From Panacagrimonas sp963975245 (GTDB taxonomy: Bacteria > Pseudomonadota > Gammaproteobacteria > Nevskiales > Nevskiaceae), in NCBI GenBank assembly GCA_963975245.1, contig CAXBFJ010000005.1:186001-250000 (forward strand): DNA of 64,000 nt, in the 5' to 3' direction. Numbering within the stretch: position 1 is the stretch's first letter; each line of letters begins with the position of its first letter. The notes under the pieces were generated by a model. The model was not told the DNA's origin. It worked only from the letters and a program-made list of their open reading frames with translations, and made no database searches. Below are positions 26,844 to 36,700 of the stretch, one piece after another. Position numbers and translations under genes: made by a program.

Positions 26844-26926
26844 GATGACGGCTTGGATAATTTGCTTGCAGCCCTGATCATGGGGATTCGGGTGCTGATG
26901 CGCAGACACTTGGGAGCGCGTGTTGT

Positions 26927-27793
26927 ATGAGTTGGCTGGATAAAATTTCGGGATCACAACTACTTACCAAAGGCGTGCGCAAGCGCAATGTCCCAGAGGG
27001 CCTGTGGACCAAGTGCGGAAGTTGCCAGTCCATGCTGTACCGGGCAGAGCTGGAGCGGACGCTCGAAGTGTGTCCCAAATGCAGTGCGCACCATCCCATC
27101 GGCTCTCGAGCCCGGCTCAACCACTTTCTGGACGAGCAGAACCGAGAGGAACTGGCCAAGGATGTGTCACCGCTGGACCCGCTGAAATTCAAGGATTCAC
27201 GCAAGTACACAGAACGCCTCAAGGAAGCGCAGTCCGATACTGACGAGCGGGACGCTCTGGTGGTTATGCGCGGCGAAGTCATGGGTCTGCCACTGGTCGT
27301 CAATGCCTTTGAATTCGGCTTCATGGGCGGCTCCATGGGCAGTGTGGTCGGTGAAAAGTTTGTCCGCGGTGCCAATGCGAGCCTTGAACACGGGGTCCCA
27401 TTGGTCTGCTTTGCGGCATCGGGCGGTGCACGCATGCAGGAATCCCTGTTCTCCTTGATGCAGATGGCGAAAACCTCTGCAGCACTGGCCAAGCTTCACG
27501 AGCGAGGGCTGCCTTTCATTTCGGTCATTACGCACCCCACCATGGGCGGCGTATCCGCCAGCCTCGCAATGCTGGGCGATATCAACATCGCAGAGCCCCG
27601 GGCACTGGTCGGGTTTGCCGGTCCTCGCGTCATCGAACAGACCGTACGCCAGAAGTTGCCAGAAGGCTTCCAGCGCGCTGAATTCCTGCTCGAACACGGC
27701 GCTGTGGACATGATTGTTGATCGCCGCGAGATGCGCGAGAAAATTCACAGACTGCTCGCAATGCTCACGCACTGGGCGCCCGCTGAAGCTTGA
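26927..27793 (+). CDS. accD: acetyl-CoA carboxylase carboxyltransferase beta subunit
   Basis: A 288-residue subunit for malonyl-CoA synthesis. The N-terminal four-Cys zinc ribbon (C30, C33, C49, C52) is intact and the crotonase-like core has CFAASGGARMQESLFSLMQMA and SVITHPTMGGVSASLA. The start codon is preceded by GCGCGTGTTGT without a strong ribosome site. The folC start TTG overlaps its stop. Confidence 0.97.
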   Translation: MSWLDKISGSQLLTKGVRKRNVPEGLWTKCGSCQSMLYRAELERTLEVCPKCSAHHPIGSRARLNHFLDEQNREELAKDVSPLDPLKFKDSRKYTERLKEAQSDTDERDALVVMRGEVMGLPLVVNAFEFGFMGGSMGSVVGEKFVRGANASLEHGVPLVCFAASGGARMQESLFSLMQMAKTSAALAKLHERGLPFISVITHPTMGGVSASLAMLGDINIAEPRALVGFAGPRVIEQTVRQKLPEGFQRAEFLLEHGAVDMIVDRREMREKIHRLLAMLTHWAPAEA

Positions 27794-29043
27794 GCTTCCG
27801 GGGTCGTCGTGATTCTCTGCCAGAGTGGTTGGCGTGGCTGGAACGCCTGCATCCACGAGAAATCGATCTTGGGCTGGAGCGCGTCGGTGCAGTTGCAGGC
27901 CGGCTGGGTCTGATTCATTCAGACGTTGTAACGCTGACCGTCGCCGGAACCAACGGCAAAGGCTCAAGCGCCAGTCTGGCAGCGCAGATCTATCAGAACG
28001 CCGGGTACAGGGTTGGCCTCTACACGTCGCCGCACCTGATGGCTTACAACGAGCGCATCCGCATTGATGGCCAGGTCGTGGGTGATGCGGAAATTTGCAT
28101 TGCTTTTGACAAGATCGAACAGCAGCGAGGTCAGACCGGGCTCACCTATTTTGAGTTCGGAACTCTGGCGGCCTTGTATCTGTTTCGAGAGCGGGGCGTT
28201 GAGCTTCAGGTGCTGGAGGTTGGACTGGGCGGTCGCCTGGATGCGGTCAATATTGTTGATGCCGATGCCGCGCTGGTGACGTCCATCGGCATTGATCATG
28301 TTGACTGGCTGGGTCCGGATCGCGAATCGATTGGCCTGGAAAAGGCCCATGTTTTCAGGAGCGGCCGCCCCGCGATTTGTGCAGATTCGTCGCCGCCCGA
28401 AAGCCTGCGCGCACATGCCAGGTCAGTTGGAGCAGGCTATCTGGAAATCGGAACTGATTTTCATCTTCAGTGCCATGACGGAGACTGGTCATGGCATTGT
28501 GGCCTGAGGCAGCTGCCTTTGCCTCGTACTGATTACCTGAATGTGGCCGCACACCGAGGCAATGCAGCCGGCGTTCTGACCGCAGTAGACTGCCTCCAGC
28601 CCAGATTGCCGGTTGGCGAACACAGTATTGCTGAGGCGCTCACCGACTTCTGCATGCCGGGACGCTTTGAGCGTCGTGGGCAACTGATTCTGGATGTCGC
28701 ACACAATGTAGATGCGGCAGGCGTCCTGCTCACCCAGCTTCAGCAGCTTCGGCCCAACCACAGGTTTGCCTTTGTACTGGGAATGCTCATAGACAAGGAC
28801 GTAGAAGCCTATTGCAACATCCTGCGCCCGGTCATGGGGCAGGTGTACTGTATTGGGCTTGGCTCACCCAGGGGGCTGGATAGCGCCACTTTGCAGCGTC
28901 GCGTCGCTTCGCTCGGCATTGCGGCCCAAGCCTGCGAAAGTATCGAAGAGGCTGTCGGGCAAGCCTTGAACAATTTTGAGAATAATGAGGTGGTTGTGAC
29001 TGGTTCATTTCTGACAGTTTCGGCAGGTATGGCATATGGATGA
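27790..29043 (+). CDS. folC: dihydrofolate synthase/folylpolyglutamate synthase
   Basis: A 417-residue Mur-ligase-like enzyme. The P-loop is VAGTNGKGSSAS (about 54-65), followed by YTSPHLMAYNERI, EVGLGGRLDAVN and FERRGQLILDVAHN. It adds glutamate to dihydropteroate and folates. Translation starts at TTG 27790 overlapping the accD stop (TTGA), consistent with coupling. The last 8 bases overlap the SPOR gene. Confidence 0.95.
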   Translation: MSFRGRRDSLPEWLAWLERLHPREIDLGLERVGAVAGRLGLIHSDVVTLTVAGTNGKGSSASLAAQIYQNAGYRVGLYTSPHLMAYNERIRIDGQVVGDAEICIAFDKIEQQRGQTGLTYFEFGTLAALYLFRERGVELQVLEVGLGGRLDAVNIVDADAALVTSIGIDHVDWLGPDRESIGLEKAHVFRSGRPAICADSSPPESLRAHARSVGAGYLEIGTDFHLQCHDGDWSWHCGLRQLPLPRTDYLNVAAHRGNAAGVLTAVDCLQPRLPVGEHSIAEALTDFCMPGRFERRGQLILDVAHNVDAAGVLLTQLQQLRPNHRFAFVLGMLIDKDVEAYCNILRPVMGQVYCIGLGSPRGLDSATLQRRVASLGIAAQACESIEEAVGQALNNFENNEVVVTGSFLTVSAGMAYG

Positions 29044-29821
29044 GATTCTGCTGAGGCGAATTGTCGGCTTGCTGACTCTGGTCACCATTGCCTTTCTGCT
29101 GAGTTGGCTCTTGCCCAGACCGGGGTTGGAATCATTGGAGTCGGACGGCCAGAAAGTCGTCTCGATTGATCTGGCTTCGAACGAGATCGTGCAGGACACG
29201 CCGTCGGTTCTGAACCGGGCTGACGCGGACGATCTCAGCTCGTTCGAGCAAGCACCAGACGATCTGCGAGGTGATGAGGGCAATCTTTCGTCTGCCAGTC
29301 AGACGGAGGCCAAGGCTGGCGAGCAGGCGCAATCAACCGCACCGCCAACGCCCAAGCCGGAGCCAAAAAGCGCTCCCCCGGACGCGGCCAAGCCTGAGCC
29401 CAAACCGCAATCCAAACCACAGCCCAAACCTGAGCCCAAACCTGAGCCCAAACCTGAGCCGAAGCCCATACCGGAGCCAAAGCCAGAGCCAAAGCCTGCT
29501 CCAGAACCAGCGCCCTCTCCTGAGCCCGAGCCAAAGCCGAAGCCGCCGGCACCTCCGGTGACATCCAAGCCGGCCGTTTCTGCGGGCGGGCGATTCCTGG
29601 TCCAGGCAGGTGCGTTTTCGCAGATCAGCAGTGCACGGGCCATGCTGGCCAGAGCGTCCCTGCAAAGCGTCGACTGCGTGATTTCGCCAGCTGACACTGC
29701 CAAGGGCACGATTTACCGCGTGCGTTGTGGTCCTTACGACGGGCGCGCAAAGGCTGACGAAGCGGTCCGCATGCTCGCCCGCGACAAGATTTCTGCACAG
29801 GTCATGAGTGGCGACAAGTAG
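29036..29821 (+). CDS. SPOR-domain inner-membrane protein (DedD-like)
   Basis: A 261-residue protein with one N-terminal membrane span (about 9-27, LLTLVTIAFLLSWLLP), a periplasmic Pro/Lys/Glu linker at about 100-175 made of PKPEPK-type repeats, and a C-terminal SPOR domain (GGRFLVQAGAFSQISSARAM to VRMLARDKISAQ) that binds denuded septal peptidoglycan. This layout and the folC neighbour match DedD of other gammaproteobacteria; the usual following cvpA-purF pair is missing. Confidence 0.88.
   Translation: MDEILLRRIVGLLTLVTIAFLLSWLLPRPGLESLESDGQKVVSIDLASNEIVQDTPSVLNRADADDLSSFEQAPDDLRGDEGNLSSASQTEAKAGEQAQSTAPPTPKPEPKSAPPDAAKPEPKPQSKPQPKPEPKPEPKPEPKPIPEPKPEPKPAPEPAPSPEPEPKPKPPAPPVTSKPAVSAGGRFLVQAGAFSQISSARAMLARASLQSVDCVISPADTAKGTIYRVRCGPYDGRAKADEAVRMLARDKISAQVMSGDK
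29380..29545 (+). repeat. tandem coding repeats in the SPOR-protein linker
   Basis: The linker DNA is built from near-exact 12-bp units such as CCCAAACCTGAG (three consecutive copies around 29423-29460) and related CCGAAGCC / CCAGAGCCAAAG units. They encode the PKPE repeats. Copy number could vary by slippage without frame change because the unit is a multiple of three. Confidence 0.7.
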
Positions 29822-29833
29822 CGTGGCAGTCAG

Positions 29834-31624
29834 ATGGTGAGCGTCCAGGTTAATGAGAGAAAGCGCGACGACGCACTGTTCCAGAACCTGCTGGCGCAGG
29901 GCCATGAAGGCAGAATCGCCGACTTTTTGGCCCGACGTTTGAGCAAGGCCGTGTCGCCCGCACAACTGGCGCGGCCATCGCTTGCCGACATTCCTGACCC
30001 CAGCGCAATTCCCGATATGGAACGCGCGGTAGAGCGTATGGTCCGCGCCATCGTGGACCGTGAAAGGATCATCTTTGCCGTTGACCACGACATGGACGGT
30101 CAGGCTTCAGCTGCCGTTTTATGGGCAGCTTTCGTGGATTATTTCGATGTTGAGCCGGGCCTGATCAGTGTCGTAACCAGCCACCGCCTGACCGAGGGCT
30201 ATGGGATCACCGATGCCGTGGCAGACCGCATCATCGCGTCCGATGCCAGTCTGATCATTTCGGCAGACAAGGGCTCCTCGGACGAGAAGCGCATTCAGCG
30301 CATCGCCGCGTCCGGCAAGGATGTGGTCGTGACCGACCATCACGAGGTGCCGCTAGAGGGACCGCCGGAAAGTGCGTATGCCTGCGTCAATCCTGCGCGC
30401 AAGGACTCCAGCTACGATCCTTTTGTCTGTGGGGCAGGTGTCGCCTTTCTCACCGCTGCCAAAGTGCGTTCGGCACTGTTGGCGCAAGGGCACCGTTCCA
30501 AGATCAAGTCACTGCTTGGCCTGACCGACTATGTTGCGGTGGCCACCGTCGCGGATTGCGTGGCTTTGCGGCCTGATCGGAGCATCGTCAACCGCGCCTT
30601 GATTCGTAGCGGTCTGCAACTGATCAATCAGGAATCCAGGCCCTGCTGGCAGGCTTTCAGGGCCAATCTGAAACAGGAAGGCCCTATCAGCTCGCAAACC
30701 ATTGCCTTTTCGCTTGCGCCAGCGGTAGCTTCGGCTGGGCGACTGGACTGGGCCGAAACCGGCTTTCGCTTTCTCGTTGCCCGTTCTTTGAGTGAGGCGA
30801 ACACGCAATGGGCGGTTCTCGCGTCAGAGAACGAGGAGAGAAAGCGCATTGAGCGAGACATTAGAAGTATTGCCATGGCATCGGCGGAGAAGCAGTCAGG
30901 TCGTGCATCACTTGTGCTGATTGAACAGGGTCATAGTGGGGTGCACGGCATCACCGCCAGCCGTCTGGTAGAGCGCTTCGGTAAGCCTGCTGCGGTTTTC
31001 TCTTGCAAAGGCTCGGGAGCGCGTACCAGCGACGGCGACGTGCAGGAAGGCAATGCCGACATCATTACCGGTTCATTTCGAAGTGTGGACGGACTGAACA
31101 TTCGCGATGCACTGCAACGCGTTCATGAGCGAAATCCTGGGATGCTGATCTCCTTTGGCGGCCATGCGGGTGCTGCGGGAGCAACACTTGATCGCGCCGC
31201 CTTTGAACGTTTCGAGTCCGAATTCAACGAGGCTGTTCGTGTGTTGACCAAAGCGCGAGTGTTCGCCCCAGAGGTTTGGACAGATGGATCATTGCCCGAT
31301 GCAGATTTGAACATCGACAGTGCCGATTCGTTCGCCGAGCTTGATCCTTGGGGCAAGGATTTTCCACAGCCGACATTCAAGGGCAGGTTCCAGGTGCAAC
31401 AATGCCGGTCGATGGGCGACGGTAGTCATTGGCGCCTGGTTCTGTTGTCTGGCACTCAAATTGTTGAGGCCGTCTGGTTTTCTGCAACGGTTCCTGGTGG
31501 CGATGCGCCGGTGCAGGAAGGCGATGAGATTGATTCGGCTTATCAGCTTTCAATCAACACCTATCGCGGCCGGCGAAAGCTGCAACTTCAGATTGTCTGG
31601 GCCCAGGCCATCGACCTCGCCTGA
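29834..31624 (+). CDS. DHH-family phosphoesterase, RecJ-like
   Basis: A 596-residue protein with the DHH motif series: DHDMDG (84-89), ADKGSSD (144-150) and DHH (168-170), then the DHHA1 end motif FGGHAGAAGATLD at about 436-448. A C-terminal OB-like part follows (QVQQCRSMGDGSHWRLVLL). RecJ 5'-3' exonucleases use DYDADGIT and DTG at the first two motifs, so this member is divergent. It may act on DNA, RNA or a nucleotide; a second, canonical recJ elsewhere is likely. It starts 12 bp after the SPOR gene. Confidence 0.8.
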   Translation: MVSVQVNERKRDDALFQNLLAQGHEGRIADFLARRLSKAVSPAQLARPSLADIPDPSAIPDMERAVERMVRAIVDRERIIFAVDHDMDGQASAAVLWAAFVDYFDVEPGLISVVTSHRLTEGYGITDAVADRIIASDASLIISADKGSSDEKRIQRIAASGKDVVVTDHHEVPLEGPPESAYACVNPARKDSSYDPFVCGAGVAFLTAAKVRSALLAQGHRSKIKSLLGLTDYVAVATVADCVALRPDRSIVNRALIRSGLQLINQESRPCWQAFRANLKQEGPISSQTIAFSLAPAVASAGRLDWAETGFRFLVARSLSEANTQWAVLASENEERKRIERDIRSIAMASAEKQSGRASLVLIEQGHSGVHGITASRLVERFGKPAAVFSCKGSGARTSDGDVQEGNADIITGSFRSVDGLNIRDALQRVHERNPGMLISFGGHAGAAGATLDRAAFERFESEFNEAVRVLTKARVFAPEVWTDGSLPDADLNIDSADSFAELDPWGKDFPQPTFKGRFQVQQCRSMGDGSHWRLVLLSGTQIVEAVWFSATVPGGDAPVQEGDEIDSAYQLSINTYRGRRKLQLQIVWAQAIDLA

Positions 31625-31630
31625 GGTCGA
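31611..31630. terminator. hairpin between convergent genes
   Basis: TCGACCT-CGCCTG-AGGTCGA is a 7-bp stem overlapping the DHH gene stop in the 18-bp gap before the convergent HMG-CoA lyase gene. No T-run; possible bidirectional terminator. Confidence 0.4.
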
Positions 31631-31642
31631 CAAGTGAGCGGC

Positions 31643-32572
31643 TCAGGGCTTTGGAGTGGTTCTTGGGCGGCCCGCGCCAGCGAGAAAGCCGTAGAGCGTC
31701 TCTTTGGGCAGTTGCTTCTCAATCGTCTTGCGGACATCGAGCAGTAGATCGAGATCTATGCCGGTGTCGAAGCCCATGGCATCGAGCATCCAGACCAGGT
31801 CCTCGGTGACAATATTGCCGGAAGCTCCGGGGGCAAAAGGGCAGCCGCCCAGTCCGCCGAGCGAACTGTCAAAAGATCGTATGCCGATATCCAGTGCCGC
31901 AACGACCATGGCCAGGCCCTGGCCACGACTGTTGTGCAGATGCACCCCACTCACGCGTGCGGCGCCAAACGCTGAGCGCATGGCGCCGAGCAGTTGCCTG
32001 AGTTGGGCCGGGTTTCCATAACCTACGGTATCGGCGGGTCGAAGCTGGTCGACGCCCAGGCTGACGAGTTGCTCTGAAATCTGCATCACCTCGTCCTGTG
32101 CCACCAACCCTTGTTGTGTGCAGCCAAAGGCCATGGACAGGCTGGCCTCCACCAAGGGCCGTTGTGCCTGCGCAACCTGCTTGCACCTTGTAACGATGCT
32201 TCCGACATCGGCGACCACTTGTGCGCGACTGCGACGCAGATTGCTTTGGCTATGCGCCTCAGTCATTGAAACCGGAACGGTCAGTTTGTGCACCCCGGCC
32301 GCAATCGCGTTCTCAGCGCCTTTCAGATTTGGCACCAGCGCAGCAATTTGCAAACCCTTGAGCGTCCTGGCGTGCGAAACCAGTTCGGCTGTATCCGCAA
32401 GTTGTGGCAACAACTTGGGGGAGACGAATGACCCGACTTCAATATTACGCATGCCCGCGCTCCAGGCTGCGTCGATCCACGCGCGCTTATCGGCGGTCGG
32501 CATGATGCTCGCGATGCTCTGCAGCCCGTCGCGCATGCCGACCTCATGAATCTGAACTGCCGTTGATTTCAC
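31643..32572 (-). CDS. hydroxymethylglutaryl-CoA lyase
   Basis: A 309-residue HMGL-type TIM barrel. The N-terminal VGMRDGLQ and EVGSFVSPKLLPQLAD motifs, the VHLHNSRGQGLA metal-binding histidines and the catalytic cysteine loop GLGGCPFAPGASGN are present. It cleaves HMG-CoA to acetoacetate and acetyl-CoA in leucine or isoprenoid breakdown. No other leucine catabolic gene (ivd, mcc) is nearby. Promiscuous lyases for related acids exist, so the substrate is probable but not certain. Confidence 0.87.
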   Translation of the reverse strand: MKSTAVQIHEVGMRDGLQSIASIMPTADKRAWIDAAWSAGMRNIEVGSFVSPKLLPQLADTAELVSHARTLKGLQIAALVPNLKGAENAIAAGVHKLTVPVSMTEAHSQSNLRRSRAQVVADVGSIVTRCKQVAQAQRPLVEASLSMAFGCTQQGLVAQDEVMQISEQLVSLGVDQLRPADTVGYGNPAQLRQLLGAMRSAFGAARVSGVHLHNSRGQGLAMVVAALDIGIRSFDSSLGGLGGCPFAPGASGNIVTEDLVWMLDAMGFDTGIDLDLLLDVRKTIEKQLPKETLYGFLAGAGRPRTTPKP

Positions 32573-32600
32573 GGCTAAAGATTCTGATTCGTGGTGCGCA

Positions 32601-32900
32601 TCAAGCCGAAGGGGCAGCGCCCCAACCCGTCATGTAGATCACAATCAGGATTGAGCAGATGCCCAGAACCCAGGATTCCAGAATCAGGCGCAAGGCCATG
32701 GGGGCAGCTCTGACTTCCATGAAATGCATGATGACCAGTCGGACCTTGAAGAAAGACACGATGAGAATGCCGATGGTCGCCAGCGTATGAGAACTGATCT
32801 CGCTGCCGTCTTCCTGCGTGCCCAATATCCAGGAGAACACAGTCATGAAGCTGAGGATCAGCCAGACCAGTGTGATGCCGTCCAGGCGAAGTAATTTCAT
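32601..32900 (-). CDS. cytochrome c oxidase subunit IV-like / NorF-like protein
   Basis: A 99-residue membrane protein with three hydrophobic segments (about 8-25, 35-57 and 71-92) and the family pattern FFKVRLVIMHFMEVR before the last span. It matches prokaryotic COX IV / NorF proteins in size and layout. ATG 32900 begins 2 bp after the stop of the COX III-like gene, so the pair is co-translated. The original open frame upstream is longer but lies in that gene. Confidence 0.8.
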   Translation of the reverse strand: MKLLRLDGITLVWLILSFMTVFSWILGTQEDGSEISSHTLATIGILIVSFFKVRLVIMHFMEVRAAPMALRLILESWVLGICSILIVIYMTGWGAAPSA

Positions 32901-32902
32901 GA

Positions 32903-33568
32903 CTATCGCACCAGATAGAGCAGGGGGAAGAGCACAATCCACAGCAGATCAACGAGGTGCCAGAAGATGCCGCCGCTTTCCAGGGAGCGAATGTCGTTGG
33001 GGCCTGTCATGGGGCGCCGCGTGAGTTGCCAAAGCAGCAGCAGAACGACCATGCCGATGATCACGTGCAGGAAATGGATGCCCGTGAAGACAAAGTAATA
33101 CATGAAGAAGTCGTTACTCATCAGCGTGTGCCCGGCACGGATCTTTTCGCTGTACTCGATGATCTTGACGACGCCAAAACCGAAGCCACAGGCAAAAGCG
33201 AGCAGGAACCACTGAGGTGCAGGGGCCATAGGGTTTTTGCGCGCCACGTGCACGCCTTTGGCGACGAACCAGGAACTGGCCAGCAGTAGCAGCGTATTGC
33301 AGACGCCCAGCGTCTGGTTGAGTGTCTGCTGGGACTCCGAAAACAAGACAATGTCCTGGTTTCGGTAGAACAGGAATACGGCGAAGAACAGGGAAAAGAC
33401 CACCATGTCGCCCATGATGAAAACCCAGATGCCGACTTCGCCCGGCAGGTGTTTTCCGGCAGATGGTGACTGCGGCCCGGTAGATTTGGATCTGTCGCCG
33501 GAGTGACTGCTTTCAGGTCTTACGTCAGCTCCGATGCTGACTTCGGATGTCCCGCTGGGAGTCGTCAT
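32903..33568 (-). CDS. cytochrome c oxidase subunit III-like / NorE-like protein
   Basis: A 221-residue inner-membrane protein with a 40-residue polar N-terminus and five spans (about 46-68, 88-108, 122-142, 152-176 and 200-221), as in NorE, shorter than respiratory subunit III with seven. The family motifs GEVGIWVFIMGDM and TGIHFLHVIIGM are visible. NorE and NorF accompany nitric oxide reductase in some denitrifiers; norC/norB and oxidase catalytic subunits are not present here. The gap 33569-33732 upstream (164 bp) holds no recognised gene or FNR-type site. Confidence 0.8.
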   Translation of the reverse strand: MTTPSGTSEVSIGADVRPESSHSGDRSKSTGPQSPSAGKHLPGEVGIWVFIMGDMVVFSLFFAVFLFYRNQDIVLFSESQQTLNQTLGVCNTLLLLASSWFVAKGVHVARKNPMAPAPQWFLLAFACGFGFGVVKIIEYSEKIRAGHTLMSNDFFMYYFVFTGIHFLHVIIGMVVLLLLWQLTRRPMTGPNDIRSLESGGIFWHLVDLLWIVLFPLLYLVR

Positions 33569-33732
33569 GATGGCTATGGCGGCAGTAGTAGGGTGAATAG
33601 CGAGGCATCCCCGCCAGTCGCACGCGTGTGAGCGTAGATTGTAGGACAGGCATGTTCAAAGGTTCTACCTACTTCTGGGTGGCGGGCTGGCCCCTATTGA
33701 GGCAAGCCCTACGCAGTGGCCGCCCTCGCGGC

Positions 33733-36700
33733 TCAGGACGGTATTGTGAATACAACCGGTGACGGCCGGGCAATGATCGGTCCTTCGAGATAATCAACGC
33801 CCATCTGTGACCAGGCGTCACGTGCAGACTCATCACTGATCTCGCATACGATGATTTTTCTTTGGAGACTGTGCGCAACGCTAATCGCACTGTCGGCCAT
33901 GATGCGGTCTACCGCATCGTTGGCTAGGTTCTTGTAGTGACGGCTGTCAATACAGCAGAAGTCTGCGGGCAAACGACGTTCAATTTCTGTGGCTCCTGCA
34001 CCCAGCAACGAGCCTTGAAAAAGTGCAACCCGGCATTTCAAGCTGCGAGCGGCCTCGCAGAAAATACGAGCTGGGGTCGGCATGTCTCTCAAGGTCTCTT
34101 CGCCGAGAACGAAGCAGATCTTGAATGATTCCAGCTGCGGATTTTCCTGCAACGCATTGGCCAACACTTCCAGCGTTGCACTATCACCGACGGTATGCGG
34201 GGATAGGGGAATACAGCACAGGCCCACCCGTGACAGCACTTCCCGGTTGCGCGACAGATGATCGAGCGTCGACTTCAGGGCCCAGCGCTCAACTTCCGCG
34301 GCATGTCCTGTGCGTTTGGCCACGGGCAGGAAGGTTTCGGGCTCAGCCCAGAATCCTTCCTCGTCCTCCAAGGCCACGGAAACCTTGAAGACAAGACCGC
34401 TTTCCTGCTTGCCCTTGACTGCATGTAATTGCTGGGTGGTCAGGTGCAGCAGTCCATCATCCAGACCTGCGCGAATCCGCCGGACCCACTTGGCCTCATC
34501 TACCGCGAGATGTTCGGTCGAGTCTGCACTCTCGTCGTAAACGTGCACGGTATTGCGACCCGCCTGCTTGGCGACTGCGCAGGCCTTGGCGCCGCGCCCG
34601 AGCAATTCCAGTGGGGGGAGTCCGCATTGGCTGTCTACCATGACCAGGCCAAAGCTCGCGGTCGTCGAAATTTTTCGATCGGCCCACTGTAGAGGCGAAG
34701 CGGCGATGGCCTTACCAAGGCTACGGGCCAGCTCCAGTGCCTCAGCCTCAGTCGTGATTGGCAGGATCAATGCAAAGGTGTCCGCACCCAGGCGGAAGAT
34801 GTCGATGTCGGGTGCGCCTTGTACCAGCGCCTCGGCCACTCTGACGAGTACTTCGTCGCCGGCCTGCATGCCCAGGGTGTCGTTGACATTGCGAAGCCGA
34901 TCGACATCGGCGATCAGCAGGCCATGCTGCGCGGTCTTTCCTGAGAAACTGGTGAACACCTCTCGGATGCGACGATCGCAGGCGGTCCGGGTCGGTAGTC
35001 CAGTGACGGGGTCGTTACTGCGCCGGTCGATGACCACGCGGGTGGCATCGCTCTGACGGGCGTGCTCATCAAAGACCAGCACTGCACCAAGACTACGACG
35101 GCCCGGGCCGTGCAGCGGGGTGCCGATGAAGCGGATCTCGCATTCTTCGCGACCTTCGGCTTTCAGAAAAATGCCATCGGAGTATTCAACCCGAGAACTG
35201 GAGGCAATCACACTGGCGGCAAAGTCGGGCGCTGCTTCGGGCTGATTTGCGAGTCTGAGTTTCAGAATTTCACCGCAGGGTCTGCCGCGAGCATCACGCA
35301 GGGCAACGCCGGTCAGTCGCTCTGCCGGCGCATTCATGCCCTCAATGGTGCCGTTGGGGTCGACCGTGATGGCAGCATCGTCGATGGATGCCAGCACCGC
35401 GCCACTGCGCTGTTTGAGTCGCAGCGCCTGTTCATCGGCGCGAGCCCGTTCGCCAGCTTCGACCACCAGCTGGCTTTGCTGCGCCATTGCACGATCACTG
35501 GCCTCACGAAGCTGGCGGATGCGATCGTTGTAGGCATGGCTGATCATGCCAATCTCGTTCTTGGGGCTGGCATTGAGTTGCACGCGCTGTGCTTCATCAA
35601 CAGTGTGAACACGGGCAAGCGTATTCGACATATTGGCCAGCGGCCGCAGGACAAAGAAACGCAGGGCCGCAAAGATCAGCAGCATGGTGATTGCGACGGT
35701 TCCGATGAGCACCAACAGCGATTGGGTAAAGAAATACTCAGCACCGGCGACGCCTTCACGCGCCGAAGTGACGCGGACAAGCTTCCAATAAGGCGCGGCT
35801 AGCTCGAATATGGTCGCCGCGCCGTCTTCGCCAAGAATGGCGTCAGATCGGATCAGGAGCTCCTCAGGGTGGGCAGCACTGTCTGCGCCGGACGCGGCCG
35901 TGTTCCAGATCAATGCCAGGTCAGATTCAGTCTGCTGGCGGGAGGCATTGCGCGTGCGATCCTTCAGACTTGAGATGGTTTCAGCATCATAGAAGGGTGA
36001 CTGTACGGATTTCGACAGAAATGCTTCGTCCCTCCGATGCAGATCCAATGCGAGCGTATTGAATGCGGGAATCTTCTGTGCGAGCTCGGCGACATTGCGC
36101 GGCTTGCTCTCGCTGATGGGCTCGACCGCCTTTCCGGCAACAGCGATCAGCTGGTTATTGCGATCGACCAGAAGGGCATATCCGGATTGTCCGCTACTGG
36201 CTCGGCGCAGGCTCTTTTCCAGTTCGCGTGCATCCAAGGATACTGTCACGGCACCCTTGAAGCCGCTACTGTTACGAATGGGCAATGCGCAGATTACGAC
36301 CTTGCGGCGGGAGAGGGACTCGCTTCTCAGCAGCGACCAATAGCATCTTCCGGCAGTGGCGTAGCGCGCCGGCGTGTACCAGCTTTCCTCCCAATAGGGG
36401 ACTGTCTTTGGGTCGTTGTAATCATCGCGGACCTGCAACTCACCGACGCCATCAGCAAGCCAGTACAAACTTTGTCGTTTCTCTCCGGCCGATCGTGGTT
36501 CGGGCCACCAGCCAATGCCTGTGACCATGGTGTCCAGGCCACTTGCAGCGACCAAGGGCACGATCTTGTTGCGCCAGCGAGTCCCGCCGTTGCTGCTGGC
36601 GAGCTCGGCAACGGTTGCCGCGAGTGCGCCAGCCTGTTCCAGATGATGATCGACCAGTTGGGAAAGACGCAGGCCGCTTTCCCGCTGATACCGCTGCGTG

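Noticed and set aside
29299..29709. Leftward Gly/Ser/Phe-repeat open frame in the SPOR gene
   Set aside because: It is the antisense of the PKPEPK repeats and has no independent signal.
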